Source: Glaciihabitans tibetensis (GTDB taxonomy: Bacteria; Actinomycetota; Actinomycetes; Actinomycetales; Microbacteriaceae). From it: DNA of 64,000 nucleotides. Location: the NCBI RefSeq assembly GCF_003003265.1, contig NZ_PVTL01000002.1, positions 310,001 through 374,000 of the forward strand, in the 5' to 3' direction. The translations under genes and the position numbers were made by a program. Below are positions 8,866-18,145 of the stretch, piece after piece (positions within the stretch are counted from its first letter, which is position 1; each line of letters begins with the position of its first letter). Under the pieces are notes generated by a model. The model searched no databases, was not told where the DNA came from, and saw only the letters and a list, made by a program, of their open reading frames with translations.

Positions 8866-11255
8866 CATCCGATCGTCCCTCCCTGGCCTTTATCGTTCTC
8901 AACACCGGGATGCTGTGGCTCGCCACCGCCCTCGCTGCCGTTGCCCTGTGGCCGATTTATCACACCCCCTGGCTTGTTGTCGTGGTGGCCGGCGCCCTGC
9001 TGGTCGGCTCCGCGATCGCGCTCTGTGGTGCGGCCTTGCGCTGGAAGGCACCGGTCGTGGGTCTCGTTACCTTGGCCGCTTTTCTCGCGGTGGGGGTGCC
9101 CCTTGCCGTGCCGTCGCAGGCGCAGTCCGGCGTACTGCCCACCGTGCAGGGGCTTGGCGATCTGGTGATGGGCGTGGCGCTTGGTTGGAAACAACTGCTC
9201 ACGATTTCGCTTCCGGTGGGCACGTTCGAGGCGCTGCTTGTGCCCTTTTTCACGCTCATCCTTCTGCTCACGGTCGTGTCGCTCAGTATCGCGCTGCGCA
9301 CCCGCAGGTTCGCGGTGGCGGTCTTCGCGCCGGCGGTGCTGTACATCGCGGCGCTGATGTTCGGGCCGCTGAGCCCGCGGTATCCGGTGCTCGTCACGCT
9401 TCTACTCGCGGCCGCTCTCGTCGTGTGGGCCGCACTGCAGCGGTCGTTCGTGCGGCGCGCGCTGGTGCGCAGGTCGCTTGCGCTCGCCACGACCGGGGAC
9501 GACGAGCAAGCTAGTGTGCACCATTCCCTCTCGGACGATACGCGTTCCCCGCGCGGACGTACCTCGGCGGGCGGTGTGGTGGCGGGCGGTGCCGTGGCCG
9601 CGGTGCGGACGGCGCTCAGCGCGGTCGTGATCCTCGCCCTCGCGGGAGGAGCGGCGACGGCGGCAGCGTTCGTTCTCGCCCCCACCGGCGACCGCGAGGT
9701 GCTGCGAAACGCCGTGGTTCAGCCCTTCCGCCCGGCGGACTATGTCAGCCCCCTGTCGGTCTTCCGCAGGTATTGGACGGAGCCGACCAATACGGCCGTG
9801 CTCTTCACGGTCACCGGGCTTCCCGACGGCGCCCGCATCAGGATCGCCGCGCTCGACACCTACAACGGTGTCATCTACTCGGTCGGTGATGAACAGACCG
9901 GCAGTGCGTCGGGCACGTTCACCCGGGTGCCATACGAGTTCGACCAGAGCAGCGTGTCGGGGGACAGCGTGACCCTCGGTGTCGAGGTCGGGGAGCTGTC
10001 TGGCCCCTGGGTGCCCACGGTCGGCAGCCTGCAGTCAGTTCAATTTGAGGGGGCGGATGTCGCTGAACTCCAGTCCTCGTTCTTCTACAACAACACCTCA
10101 GGAACCGCTGCGGTGGTGGGTGGGTTGTCCGCAGGCGACAGCTACACGCTCACCGCGGTCGACCCGGACCAGCCCGCCGCGGATGCCGTGGCCGAGCTCA
10201 CACCCGGTGGTGCGGCGGTGCCTCCGGTGTCGGTGATACCGGAGGAAGTCACGGTCGCCGTGCAAAGGTACACAGCAGATGCAGAAACGTCCGGCGAAAA
10301 GCTGGCTGCGATGCTCGATGGTCTGCGCTCTGACGGGTATGTCAGCCACGGCGTGGGGGATGAACCGGCGAGCCGGTCTGGCCACGCGGCCGACCGCATC
10401 TCGGAGCTGCTCACCGAGCAGCGCATGATCGGCGATGCGGAACAGTACGCGGTGACGGCGGCGCTGATGGCACGGGAGCTCGGGTTCCCCGCACGCGTCG
10501 TGTTCGGATTCGCACCAACCGGTCAGACCGCCCCGGGGCAGGTGACCGCGGTGACTGGTGCAGACGTTTCCGCGTGGATCGAGGTCAACAGTGCGGAGTT
10601 CGGCTGGGTGGCCATCGACCCGAATCCTGAGGCTCGAGACATCCCACCCGAGGTGCCCCAGGATGCGACGACGATTGCGCGTCCCGAGACCGTGATTGAT
10701 CCCCCGGCCGCAGAGCCCGCTCCGTCTGAGGTGCAGGACGCTCCGCGCGTGCAGGAGGACGAGGCGGACGAGCCTGAGCCGTCCACAAACGTGCTGTTCG
10801 CTGTGCTGCAGTGGGTCGGATCGATTGCGGCCGCGATCGTCGTGGTCCTCGCGCCGTTCCTGGCGATCGTTCTGGCCAAGGTGCGCCGCCGCCGGCTTCG
10901 TCGGCGTGCTCCAAAGAACCTTGATCGGATCACGGGGGCGTGGCGCGAGTTTGAGGACGCGGCGCTCGATCATGGCTACCGGCCGCCGTCCTCGGCGACC
11001 CGCAGCGAAGTCGCCGGTGTCGTCGGCGGAGCCAGCGCCGCCGTGCTCGCCGCCGTCACGGACCGGGCGGTGTTTGCCCCGAGTGAACCCGACCGCGTCG
11101 AGGCAGACCGGGTCTGGCGCGCGGTCAATGACCTGAACGCGAGCCTCGACTCCGAGGTGTCGCGCTGGGAGCGGATCAAGGCCAGTGTCTCGCTGGCCTC
11201 GCTCGGAGGTTATAGTGGCAGAAATCGGACAAAGCGCGGAGGGGAGCGATTGTGA
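8862..11255 (+). CDS. TgpA-like membrane protein with a degenerate transglutaminase core
   Basis: A 797-residue protein with several membrane segments in the first 260 residues, an outer domain, one further membrane segment near residues 643-672 and a basic cytoplasmic tail. The outer domain aligns with the transglutaminase-like core of TgpA-type proteins, but the catalytic positions are changed: where the family has a Cys before EQ, this protein reads GDAEQYA (near 524-530), and where a His precedes AW it reads SAW (570-572). Only the Asp of the DPNPE motif (near 586) remains. The protein is therefore unlikely to be a transglutaminase or protease and may be a structural or binding member of the complex. 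The GTG start overlaps the DUF58 stop. Confidence 0.9.
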   Translation: MTSDRPSLAFIVLNTGMLWLATALAAVALWPIYHTPWLVVVVAGALLVGSAIALCGAALRWKAPVVGLVTLAAFLAVGVPLAVPSQAQSGVLPTVQGLGDLVMGVALGWKQLLTISLPVGTFEALLVPFFTLILLLTVVSLSIALRTRRFAVAVFAPAVLYIAALMFGPLSPRYPVLVTLLLAAALVVWAALQRSFVRRALVRRSLALATTGDDEQASVHHSLSDDTRSPRGRTSAGGVVAGGAVAAVRTALSAVVILALAGGAATAAAFVLAPTGDREVLRNAVVQPFRPADYVSPLSVFRRYWTEPTNTAVLFTVTGLPDGARIRIAALDTYNGVIYSVGDEQTGSASGTFTRVPYEFDQSSVSGDSVTLGVEVGELSGPWVPTVGSLQSVQFEGADVAELQSSFFYNNTSGTAAVVGGLSAGDSYTLTAVDPDQPAADAVAELTPGGAAVPPVSVIPEEVTVAVQRYTADAETSGEKLAAMLDGLRSDGYVSHGVGDEPASRSGHAADRISELLTEQRMIGDAEQYAVTAALMARELGFPARVVFGFAPTGQTAPGQVTAVTGADVSAWIEVNSAEFGWVAIDPNPEARDIPPEVPQDATTIARPETVIDPPAAEPAPSEVQDAPRVQEDEADEPEPSTNVLFAVLQWVGSIAAAIVVVLAPFLAIVLAKVRRRRLRRRAPKNLDRITGAWREFEDAALDHGYRPPSSATRSEVAGVVGGASAAVLAAVTDRAVFAPSEPDRVEADRVWRAVNDLNASLDSEVSRWERIKASVSLASLGGYSGRNRTKRGGERL

Positions 11256-12142
11256 GCTGCCTGGGTTGTAAAGCGGAGTTGCCGGTCGGCGCCATGTTCT
11301 GTGGCGAATGCGGCCGCGCCACCAACTCTCGGGCGCTCTCGACGGCTCTGACGCCGACGCCGACGCCGACGTTGACCTCGAACCCGAAACCGGCTCCGGT
11401 CGCAGCGCCCGGCGACACGATTGCTCTCGACCGCAACTGGCTCTCGGCCGAGTTCGACCTGATGCCCGATCCGTCGCCAGTGAAAACGAACGCTCAGCGC
11501 GCCGCGACGACACCGGAACCGCCCCACGCCTCCGCAGCGACAGCGACACCGAAGCCGACAGCGACACCGGCACCGACGCCGATTTCTACTCAGTCCGCGG
11601 AACCGGCGATGGTCCCCGAATCGTCGCCGAGCCCGACATCCGCTCCCACCCCGCCCCCGATGTTCTCCGCAGCGCCGATCGCCCTGCCCCACGCAAACCC
11701 CGAACCTCGCCCGGAGGGGGTTCCCGTCGCGCCGCCGAAACCGGACACCGCGCGCAACGAGGGCGACGAGCGTGAAGACAACGAACGCACTCGGATCGTC
11801 TCGCGTTCCGGGCTGGGCGAACGCTTTGTGCTGCAGTTCAGCACCGGCGAGAGTGTGACGGTGTTCGGCACAGGACTGCTCGGACGCAATCCCGTCGCGC
11901 AACCCGGCGAATCGTTCGACCAGCTCGTCGTCCTGACTGACCCGGGCAAGTCCGTGTCGAAATCCCACCTGGAGTTCGGCCAGGAACACGGAGCGTTCTG
12001 GGTTGCCGACCGGTTCTCCGCCAACGGCACCGTGATCCGCGAACCCGAGCTGGCACCCCGTCGCTGCGACCCCGGAAAACGGTACCGAATCGTGCGAGGC
12101 ACCAGGATCGACCTCGGTGAGCAATTCGTCGTTGTCAGCTGA
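11252..12142 (+). CDS. Zinc-ribbon and FHA domain protein
   Basis: A 296-residue protein that starts with a GTG overlapping the previous stop. The N-terminus holds a CxxC...CxxC zinc ribbon (CLGCKAELPVGAMFCGECGR, residues 2-21). A long Pro/Thr/Ala-rich linker, including a TP repeat coded by a 6-base microsatellite, leads to a C-terminal FHA domain at about residues 195-296. The FHA core residues are visible: LLGRNP, SKSHLEF and a later NGT. FHA domains bind phosphothreonine, so this protein may link the operon to a Ser/Thr kinase. There is no membrane segment. The stop codon lies inside a three-copy tandem repeat. Confidence 0.92.
   Translation: MSCLGCKAELPVGAMFCGECGRATNSRALSTALTPTPTPTLTSNPKPAPVAAPGDTIALDRNWLSAEFDLMPDPSPVKTNAQRAATTPEPPHASAATATPKPTATPAPTPISTQSAEPAMVPESSPSPTSAPTPPPMFSAAPIALPHANPEPRPEGVPVAPPKPDTARNEGDEREDNERTRIVSRSGLGERFVLQFSTGESVTVFGTGLLGRNPVAQPGESFDQLVVLTDPGKSVSKSHLEFGQEHGAFWVADRFSANGTVIREPELAPRRCDPGKRYRIVRGTRIDLGEQFVVVS
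11351..11374 (+). repeat. 6-base microsatellite in the FHA gene linker
   Basis: Three copies of ACGCCG and a variant ACGTTG code for the TPTPTPTL stretch of the linker. Changes in copy number would keep the frame and only alter linker length. Confidence 0.85.
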
Positions 12143-12182
12143 CGCGTCCTGGCAGCAGCTAACGCGGTGACAGCAGCTGACG
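12136..12182. repeat. Tandem repeat carrying the FHA gene stop codon
   Basis: CAGCTGACG, CAGCTAACG and CAGCTGACG occur at 12136, 12156 and 12174 (spacing 20 and 18). The first copy contains the TGA that ends the FHA gene at 12140-12142; the other two repeat the stop position as TAA and TGA. Confidence 0.8.
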
Positions 12183-12271
12183 GGTCCCTGACAGGGGAAC
12201 CGCCCCAATAACTGTGCACCGGTTGCGCCGATCGCCCCGGCGTCACAGCCGGCGTCTGGTTCTCTGGCGCC

Positions 12272-15200
12272 ATGAGTTCGTTTTCGCGCGGTGCGCCACG
12301 GGTCGCGGAGCGCGTGGCGTTGCCCCGTCCGCCGGAAAACAGCCCGCCTCACACGTTTCCGTGGCTCGCGACCATCGCGCCTGTCATCGGATCGGTAGCC
12401 CTGTGGGCGATCACCGATTCGATTTACGCCCTCATCTTTGCGGCGCTCGGCCCCCTCATCGCCGTCGCGAGTGTCGGCGACGCTCAGGTCGGCGCGCGCC
12501 GCACCCGTCGGCTCCAGCGGGCCAGATTTGAGCGGGACTGTGAGCGCACACGACGGGCGATCGCCGAGGCGCACCTCCGTGAGCGCTCCGCACTGGCCAC
12601 CACGGCCCCCGGCGCTCGCGTGCTCCTCGCCTCCGCGCTGCCCGACCCGGAGCGGTGGCGCGGCTCCTTCTCGAGTCCCATCCGGGTGCGCCTTGGTGAG
12701 GGACCCGTCGCGAGCTCCGTGGTGGTGGAGGACGAGACAATGATCGATGCGGATGATGAGGTGCTGGCCCATCGCGAACGCCTCCGCTCACTGGCCGCCT
12801 TTGTCGACTCCGCGCCGGTCGTCATCGACGCCCGGCTGGGGATCGGTTTCTACGGTCCGACGCCCCTCGCGGTCGCCGCCGCTCGAGCGATCGTGATCCA
12901 ACTTGCCGCCGCTCTCTCGCCGTCAGGCGCGCGGATCGATGGCCCGTGGGGGTGGCTGGCACAGCTGCCGCACGACCAAACCGTGGGTGACGGTCGCCTA
13001 ATATCTGACGCAATCCCGCCGTCAGGAGCTTGGCAGCTGTCGGGAGCGTCGCAGCTGTCAGGAGCGCCGCTGCTGTCAGGAACGTCCCCGCGTCCGGGCG
13101 CGGAGTACGTCGTGTTTCACGACGCGGCCGGCACTTCGCCCCCTCTCGTCGTTGCGATCGCACACACCGCGATGCAGCTCCCGCGCGATGCTCGCGTTGT
13201 GGTCTCGGTGGGAGCTGCGGGCAGCGTGGTGACGAAGCATCCCGATCCGACAGCCTGTGGTTCGCTCCTGTCTGACTATGTTTCCGAACGGGAGGCCGAG
13301 CTGTGGGCCAGGGCGCAGACGGTGTCTGCCCGGGAGGAGGGAATCGCGTCCCCGTTGGCGAACCTGCCCGACAGGGTGGGCCTGCACGCACTTCTTGATC
13401 ACGCCGCGACAGCCCACCCAGCGCTGGAGTGCGCGCTCGGGGTGGGACCCGGCGGCCCGGTCGTTGTCGATCTGCTCCACGACGGGCCCCACGCGATTGT
13501 CGGCGGCACGACGGGCAGCGGAAAGAGCGAACTCCTTATCAGTTGGGTGGTCTCGATGGCGGCGACGCGTGCGCCGGCCGCGGTGTCGTTTCTGTTCGTC
13601 GATTTCAAGGGCGGGGCCGCCTTCGAACCCCTGCGGCAGCTGCCGCACAGCGTCGGCATGATTACCGATCTCGACACCCACCAGGCTCTCCGCGCCCTCA
13701 GCAGCCTTCGCGCCGAGGTGCGCAGACGCGAGCGGGTGCTGGCTGCCGCGGGGGCCAGATCGATCGACGAGTTCGGTGAAAACTCGCCTCTGGCACGACT
13801 GGTGATTGTGGTCGACGAATACGCGGCGATGCTCGACGATCATCCGGGCTTGCACGGCGTATTCGTTGACCTCGCGGCTCGGGGCCGCTCGCTCGGCGTG
13901 CACCTGGTGCTGTGCACCCAAAGGCCGGGCGGGGTGGTACGGGAGAGCATTCTGGCGAACGCGGGATTGCGGCTGTGCCTTCGCGTCAACAACGCGCCAG
14001 ACAGCATCAATGTCATCGGCAGCGACGCAGCCGCACTACTGCCGGCAACCCCGCGCGGTCGTGCGCTGGTGCGCAGCCACGGCGGGGCGGTTCAGCCCGT
14101 GCAGGTCGCGCTCACCGTCGCGTCCGATATCGCGGCAGTCACGAAGCGCTGGGCTAGCCACCCGCGCGCGCAGGCACCCTGGTGCGCGCCCCTTCCGACC
14201 GCGGTGAGCATCGCCGACCTTGGCGCTCGCGCCCTCGAGATGACCGTGCCGTTCGCACTGGTCGATTTTCCTGAAGAGCAGCGGCAGGATGTCGCCAGGT
14301 TCGACCCTGACCGTCATGGCAACCTGCTCGTGGTGGGAGCGGGAGGCGCGGGCAAGACCGCGCTGCTCGACGCCCTCGCAACGGCGCCGACCCGCGTTCG
14401 GGTCACCCGGGTGTTTCCGTCCCTTCCCGCGGTATGGGACGCCATCCACGACGCCCTGGACGATGAGCCTGAAACGGGCGAGCGCCCACGGCGGGTGTTG
14501 CTGCTCGACGACATCGACGCGATCGTGCTCGGCTGCCCCGACGAGTACACCGCGGCATTGGTCGAGATGCTGACGAGGTTGCTCCGGGAGGGCCCCGGCC
14601 GAGGCGTCACGACGGTACTCACCGCCCAACGCCTGCCGGGATCCCTGCACGGGCTCGGCGCACTCTGCGGGAGCGCGGTCCTCTTGCGCCTCCCCAGCAG
14701 GCAGGAACACCTGCTTGCGGGCGGACACAGCGAGGACTGGCAGGCGGATTTTCCACCGGGCGCGGGAATCTGGCGGGGAAACAGAATTCAGGTGGCGCTG
14801 GCCGACGCCGTTCCGCACCTCCGCGCAGCGAGCGCTGTTGTCGCCGTGCCCACGCCGGGGGTTCCGCTCGCGGTGGTCTCCACTCGTCCGCGTGAGTTCG
14901 CCACCCTGCTTCGGGCGAGCGCGCCCAACCGGCCTCTCGTGGACGTCGGCAGGACAGCCGATTCGCCCGACCTGTTTGCCTTCCGCGAAGGCGATCCCGG
15001 CATCCTGATCGCAGATGCCGACGCGTGGATGTCGCGGTGGGGCGCACTCGGAACCCTCCGCGAGACCACCGAGCTTCTCTTCGACGGGTGCAGTATCGGG
15101 GAGTTCCGCGCGCTGACCGGGCTCCGCGACATCCCACCACCCCACGCCCGCGGCCAACGGCCACTCTGGCTGGTTCGCCGGGACGGCTCAGTGCACCGCG

Positions 15201-15310
15201 CGCGACTCGACGCCCACGCGGCACGAGGCCGCGCGATCCCGACGCCGTCCTCAGCGCCTTCCGGCGATGGTCGTCGTGTAGTGCCTAATCAGCCAAGATC
15301 GCGGGTCTGA
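12272..15310 (+). CDS. EccC-like FtsK/SpoIIIE-type ATPase
   Basis: A 1012-residue membrane motor protein. Two hydrophobic segments lie at about residues 30-70. The first ATPase domain has Walker A GGTTGSGKSELL near residue 410, the motif FVDFKGGAAFEPL followed by LPHSVGMITDLD, Walker B VIVVDEYAAML near 510, and QRPGGVV further on; this set closely resembles EccC/EssC of type VII secretion rather than chromosome-segregation FtsK. A second P-loop, GAGGAGKTALL, lies near 687 with DDIDAI near 741. There are two ATPase domains where EccC usually has three, and no WXG100 substrate gene is in the window. It lies 129 bases after the FHA gene and overlaps the TetR gene tail to tail by 26 bases. Confidence 0.92.
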   Translation: MSSFSRGAPRVAERVALPRPPENSPPHTFPWLATIAPVIGSVALWAITDSIYALIFAALGPLIAVASVGDAQVGARRTRRLQRARFERDCERTRRAIAEAHLRERSALATTAPGARVLLASALPDPERWRGSFSSPIRVRLGEGPVASSVVVEDETMIDADDEVLAHRERLRSLAAFVDSAPVVIDARLGIGFYGPTPLAVAAARAIVIQLAAALSPSGARIDGPWGWLAQLPHDQTVGDGRLISDAIPPSGAWQLSGASQLSGAPLLSGTSPRPGAEYVVFHDAAGTSPPLVVAIAHTAMQLPRDARVVVSVGAAGSVVTKHPDPTACGSLLSDYVSEREAELWARAQTVSAREEGIASPLANLPDRVGLHALLDHAATAHPALECALGVGPGGPVVVDLLHDGPHAIVGGTTGSGKSELLISWVVSMAATRAPAAVSFLFVDFKGGAAFEPLRQLPHSVGMITDLDTHQALRALSSLRAEVRRRERVLAAAGARSIDEFGENSPLARLVIVVDEYAAMLDDHPGLHGVFVDLAARGRSLGVHLVLCTQRPGGVVRESILANAGLRLCLRVNNAPDSINVIGSDAAALLPATPRGRALVRSHGGAVQPVQVALTVASDIAAVTKRWASHPRAQAPWCAPLPTAVSIADLGARALEMTVPFALVDFPEEQRQDVARFDPDRHGNLLVVGAGGAGKTALLDALATAPTRVRVTRVFPSLPAVWDAIHDALDDEPETGERPRRVLLLDDIDAIVLGCPDEYTAALVEMLTRLLREGPGRGVTTVLTAQRLPGSLHGLGALCGSAVLLRLPSRQEHLLAGGHSEDWQADFPPGAGIWRGNRIQVALADAVPHLRAASAVVAVPTPGVPLAVVSTRPREFATLLRASAPNRPLVDVGRTADSPDLFAFREGDPGILIADADAWMSRWGALGTLRETTELLFDGCSIGEFRALTGLRDIPPPHARGQRPLWLVRRDGSVHRARLDAHAARGRAIPTPSSAPSGDGRRVVPNQPRSRV
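13016..13087 (+). repeat. 18-base tandem repeat inside the EccC-like gene
   Basis: Four in-frame 18-base units (13016, 13034, 13052, 13070; unit close to CAGCTGTCAGGAGCGCCG) encode a six-residue Leu-Ser-Gly-Ala repeat. It lies in the segment before the first ATPase domain, probably a surface loop. Confidence 0.85.
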
Positions 15311-15899
15311 GCATCTGGAATGCTTCGTCGAGGAGTACCCGGGATGTCACTTCTCCTCCTCGATATACCCACTCGGCTGAGGAGACGTCGAGGCAGGTCA
15401 ATGCCGCCAGCGTGACGGCTCGCGCCCGATAGTGCCGCTCCACCTCAGGACCAGTGAGAGCATCAGCGACAAGAGGTTCGAGGACAGCCATCCACGTCAG
15501 ATGCTTCTCCGTGTTCCGGGTGCGCAGTGAAGGGGTGCTGATCATCACTCGCGTCGCACGCAGCGCCCACTCCGGGTTTGATTCGACGTTCTCCATGACC
15601 GCCTCAAAGCCCTCACGCAAGGCTTCCCACACCGGCATCGTTCCCAACGCCTGAGCGAGACGCTGTCGGACCGGCTCACCGTAAATCATTGGGTCACCGA
15701 GAACGACGTCTTCCTTCGACGGAAAGTACCGGAAGAAGCTCCGAGGCGAGATGTCGACAGCTGCCGCAATGTGGTCGACGGTGGTCTCATCGAAGCCCCG
15801 CTCATCGAACATCACGAGAGCAACGTCAGCGATCTGCTGACGAATAGCGTCTCGTGTCCGCTGTCTCAGCCCGCGGCCCGCCGTTGTACCTTCATTCAC
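15285..15899 (-). CDS. TetR-family transcriptional regulator
   Basis: A 204-residue regulator if it starts at the GTG at 15899; a GTG at 15929 would add ten residues but would run into the operator-like palindrome. The N-terminal helix-turn-helix is clear: ARQ-type helix 1 with TRDAIRQQIADVALVMFDERGF, then TTVDHIAAAVDISPRSFFRYFPSKEDV, the classic TetR recognition helix. The C-terminal ligand domain is not assignable to a known effector. It is divergent from the aldo/keto reductase gene, and a palindrome overlapping that gene's probable promoter lies between them, so it probably represses the reductase and itself. Confidence 0.93.
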   Translation of the reverse strand: MNEGTTAGRGLRQRTRDAIRQQIADVALVMFDERGFDETTVDHIAAAVDISPRSFFRYFPSKEDVVLGDPMIYGEPVRQRLAQALGTMPVWEALREGFEAVMENVESNPEWALRATRVMISTPSLRTRNTEKHLTWMAVLEPLVADALTGPEVERHYRARAVTLAALTCLDVSSAEWVYRGGEVTSRVLLDEAFQMLRPAILAD

Positions 15900-15922
15900 A
15901 GATTCAGCATACAGCGCCCCAC

Positions 15923-16985
<1,063 letters not shown>

Positions 16986-16999
16986 CCCCCGAACGACGC

Positions 17000-17035
17000 T
17001 GGAGGCGCGAGGCGCAGGCCGCCTCGCGCCTTCCA
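17000..17035 (+). terminator. Hairpin after the aldo/keto reductase
   Basis: A GC-rich inverted repeat (left arm 17000-17014, right arm 17020-17035) with one bulged base lies 15 bases after the stop. There is no T-run, as is common in high-GC actinobacteria. Confidence 0.6.
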
Positions 17036-17142
17036 GATCATCCGCAACCTCGTCGTGAGCGGCTGGTCGCTTCGACAAGTGTCCGCTGGGCGGGCGGGGA
17101 AGTCGCCTCGACGCCTGGCAGGGCGGAGGAATTCGCCAACGG

Positions 17143-18006
17143 CTAGTACCGGGGCGTGCCCTGGGTGCGGAGGCAGGTCCAGATGCGGTCGATCAGGCCC
17201 GCCGGATCCCGAAGGTCGTCCGAGTCCAGTTCGATGACCAGCGGATTACCATCGGTCGGGTTATCGTCGCGCGACGACCATCCCCAGGGGTCGTCGATGG
17301 TGCCGCGCACGTCGGCCGAGCGGTAGTGCAGAAGAACGCCAAGCTCTTCAATCAGAAAGTCGGTGTGGGCGATGTACTCGCCGTATCCGTCGGACACCAC
17401 GCGGGTGACCACGGCGGGCGGAAACCGTCCGGCGGCGAGGATCACGCGCAGCATCGACTCGGGCGGGGAGTCGCTGCGATCGCTGAGGGAGGCGACGGCG
17501 GCGCGAAGAATGCGCACGTTGCGACGGTTGGGAAGTTGCTCCACGGCCTGGGCGAGACGACGCTGCGAGGTGAGCGGATCCTGCCAGTGGATGAGGTAGT
17601 CGCCGGCGGCGACCAGGTCAGGCAGTGCCAGCAGACCCCCGAGGTCGCACCAGGTGCGTTCGACGCTGGTGAGCCGCACCCGGTCGTGTTCGACGACGTC
17701 ATCCGCGCCCATCTTCAATCCGTGCCCACAGACCCCCAGCGAGCTGGCAACCCGGTCCGGCGCAGCACGGGTGACGTGATACCGGATCGCTCCGTCGACG
17801 CGCGCGGGAACCGGGATCCCGTGCAGCCGGGCCGCTGTTGTGTGGGTGTAGAACGACTGGCGCGGCAGCATGATGCTGAAATGACGCGCGCGCTGGCGCA
17901 GTTCCATCGTGGTGTCGGGGGAGCGCAACCCCCAGTAGGTGCGGTCGGGAACAACGACACGGGGAACCGCAGTGAGGCGGGCCCCGTTCGGGTCTGGTTG
18001 TGACAT
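17143..18006 (-). CDS. AbiEi-like/DUF559-related protein of unknown function
   Basis: A 287-residue cytoplasmic protein starting at an ATG. The N-terminal half has the actinobacterial AbiEi-like pattern: FYTHTTAARLHGIPVP near residue 53, then VHV-type strands and LTSVERTWCDLGG followed by LVAAGDYL. The C-terminal half has the outline of a PD-(D/E)XK nuclease-like fold (ESMLRVIL, HTDFLIEELGVLLHY), but the usual EYDG and following His/Lys are not kept, so nuclease activity is doubtful. Such solitary genes are common in this bacterial group. No toxin partner is adjacent. It could be an orphan antitoxin-like DNA-binding protein. Confidence 0.75.
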   Translation of the reverse strand: MSQPDPNGARLTAVPRVVVPDRTYWGLRSPDTTMELRQRARHFSIMLPRQSFYTHTTAARLHGIPVPARVDGAIRYHVTRAAPDRVASSLGVCGHGLKMGADDVVEHDRVRLTSVERTWCDLGGLLALPDLVAAGDYLIHWQDPLTSQRRLAQAVEQLPNRRNVRILRAAVASLSDRSDSPPESMLRVILAAGRFPPAVVTRVVSDGYGEYIAHTDFLIEELGVLLHYRSADVRGTIDDPWGWSSRDDNPTDGNPLVIELDSDDLRDPAGLIDRIWTCLRTQGTPRY

Positions 18007-18122
18007 ACCGAGAATGCTCGTCGGCCCCGGTCTCAGTATTCCGGGCTGCGACCATTCTGCGCAGAAGCCACGGACCCGAACCCCTGTGGGGGATAGGTGC
18101 CCCTGGCTGCGGCAGATCTCCC

Positions 18123-18145
18123 GTCAGAACGTTCCGGTCAGAACG
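18123..18145. repeat. Direct repeat over the asparaginase stop codon
   Basis: GTCAGAACG occurs at 18123-18131 and 18137-18145, spacing 14. The second copy carries the TCA that is the minus-strand TGA stop at 18138-18140; the first copy repeats the stop just downstream. Confidence 0.75.

Noticed and set aside
528..15310. Classical ESX/type VII locus
   Set aside because: No EccB, EccD, EccE, MycP or WXG100 protein is visible; only the motor resembles EccC.
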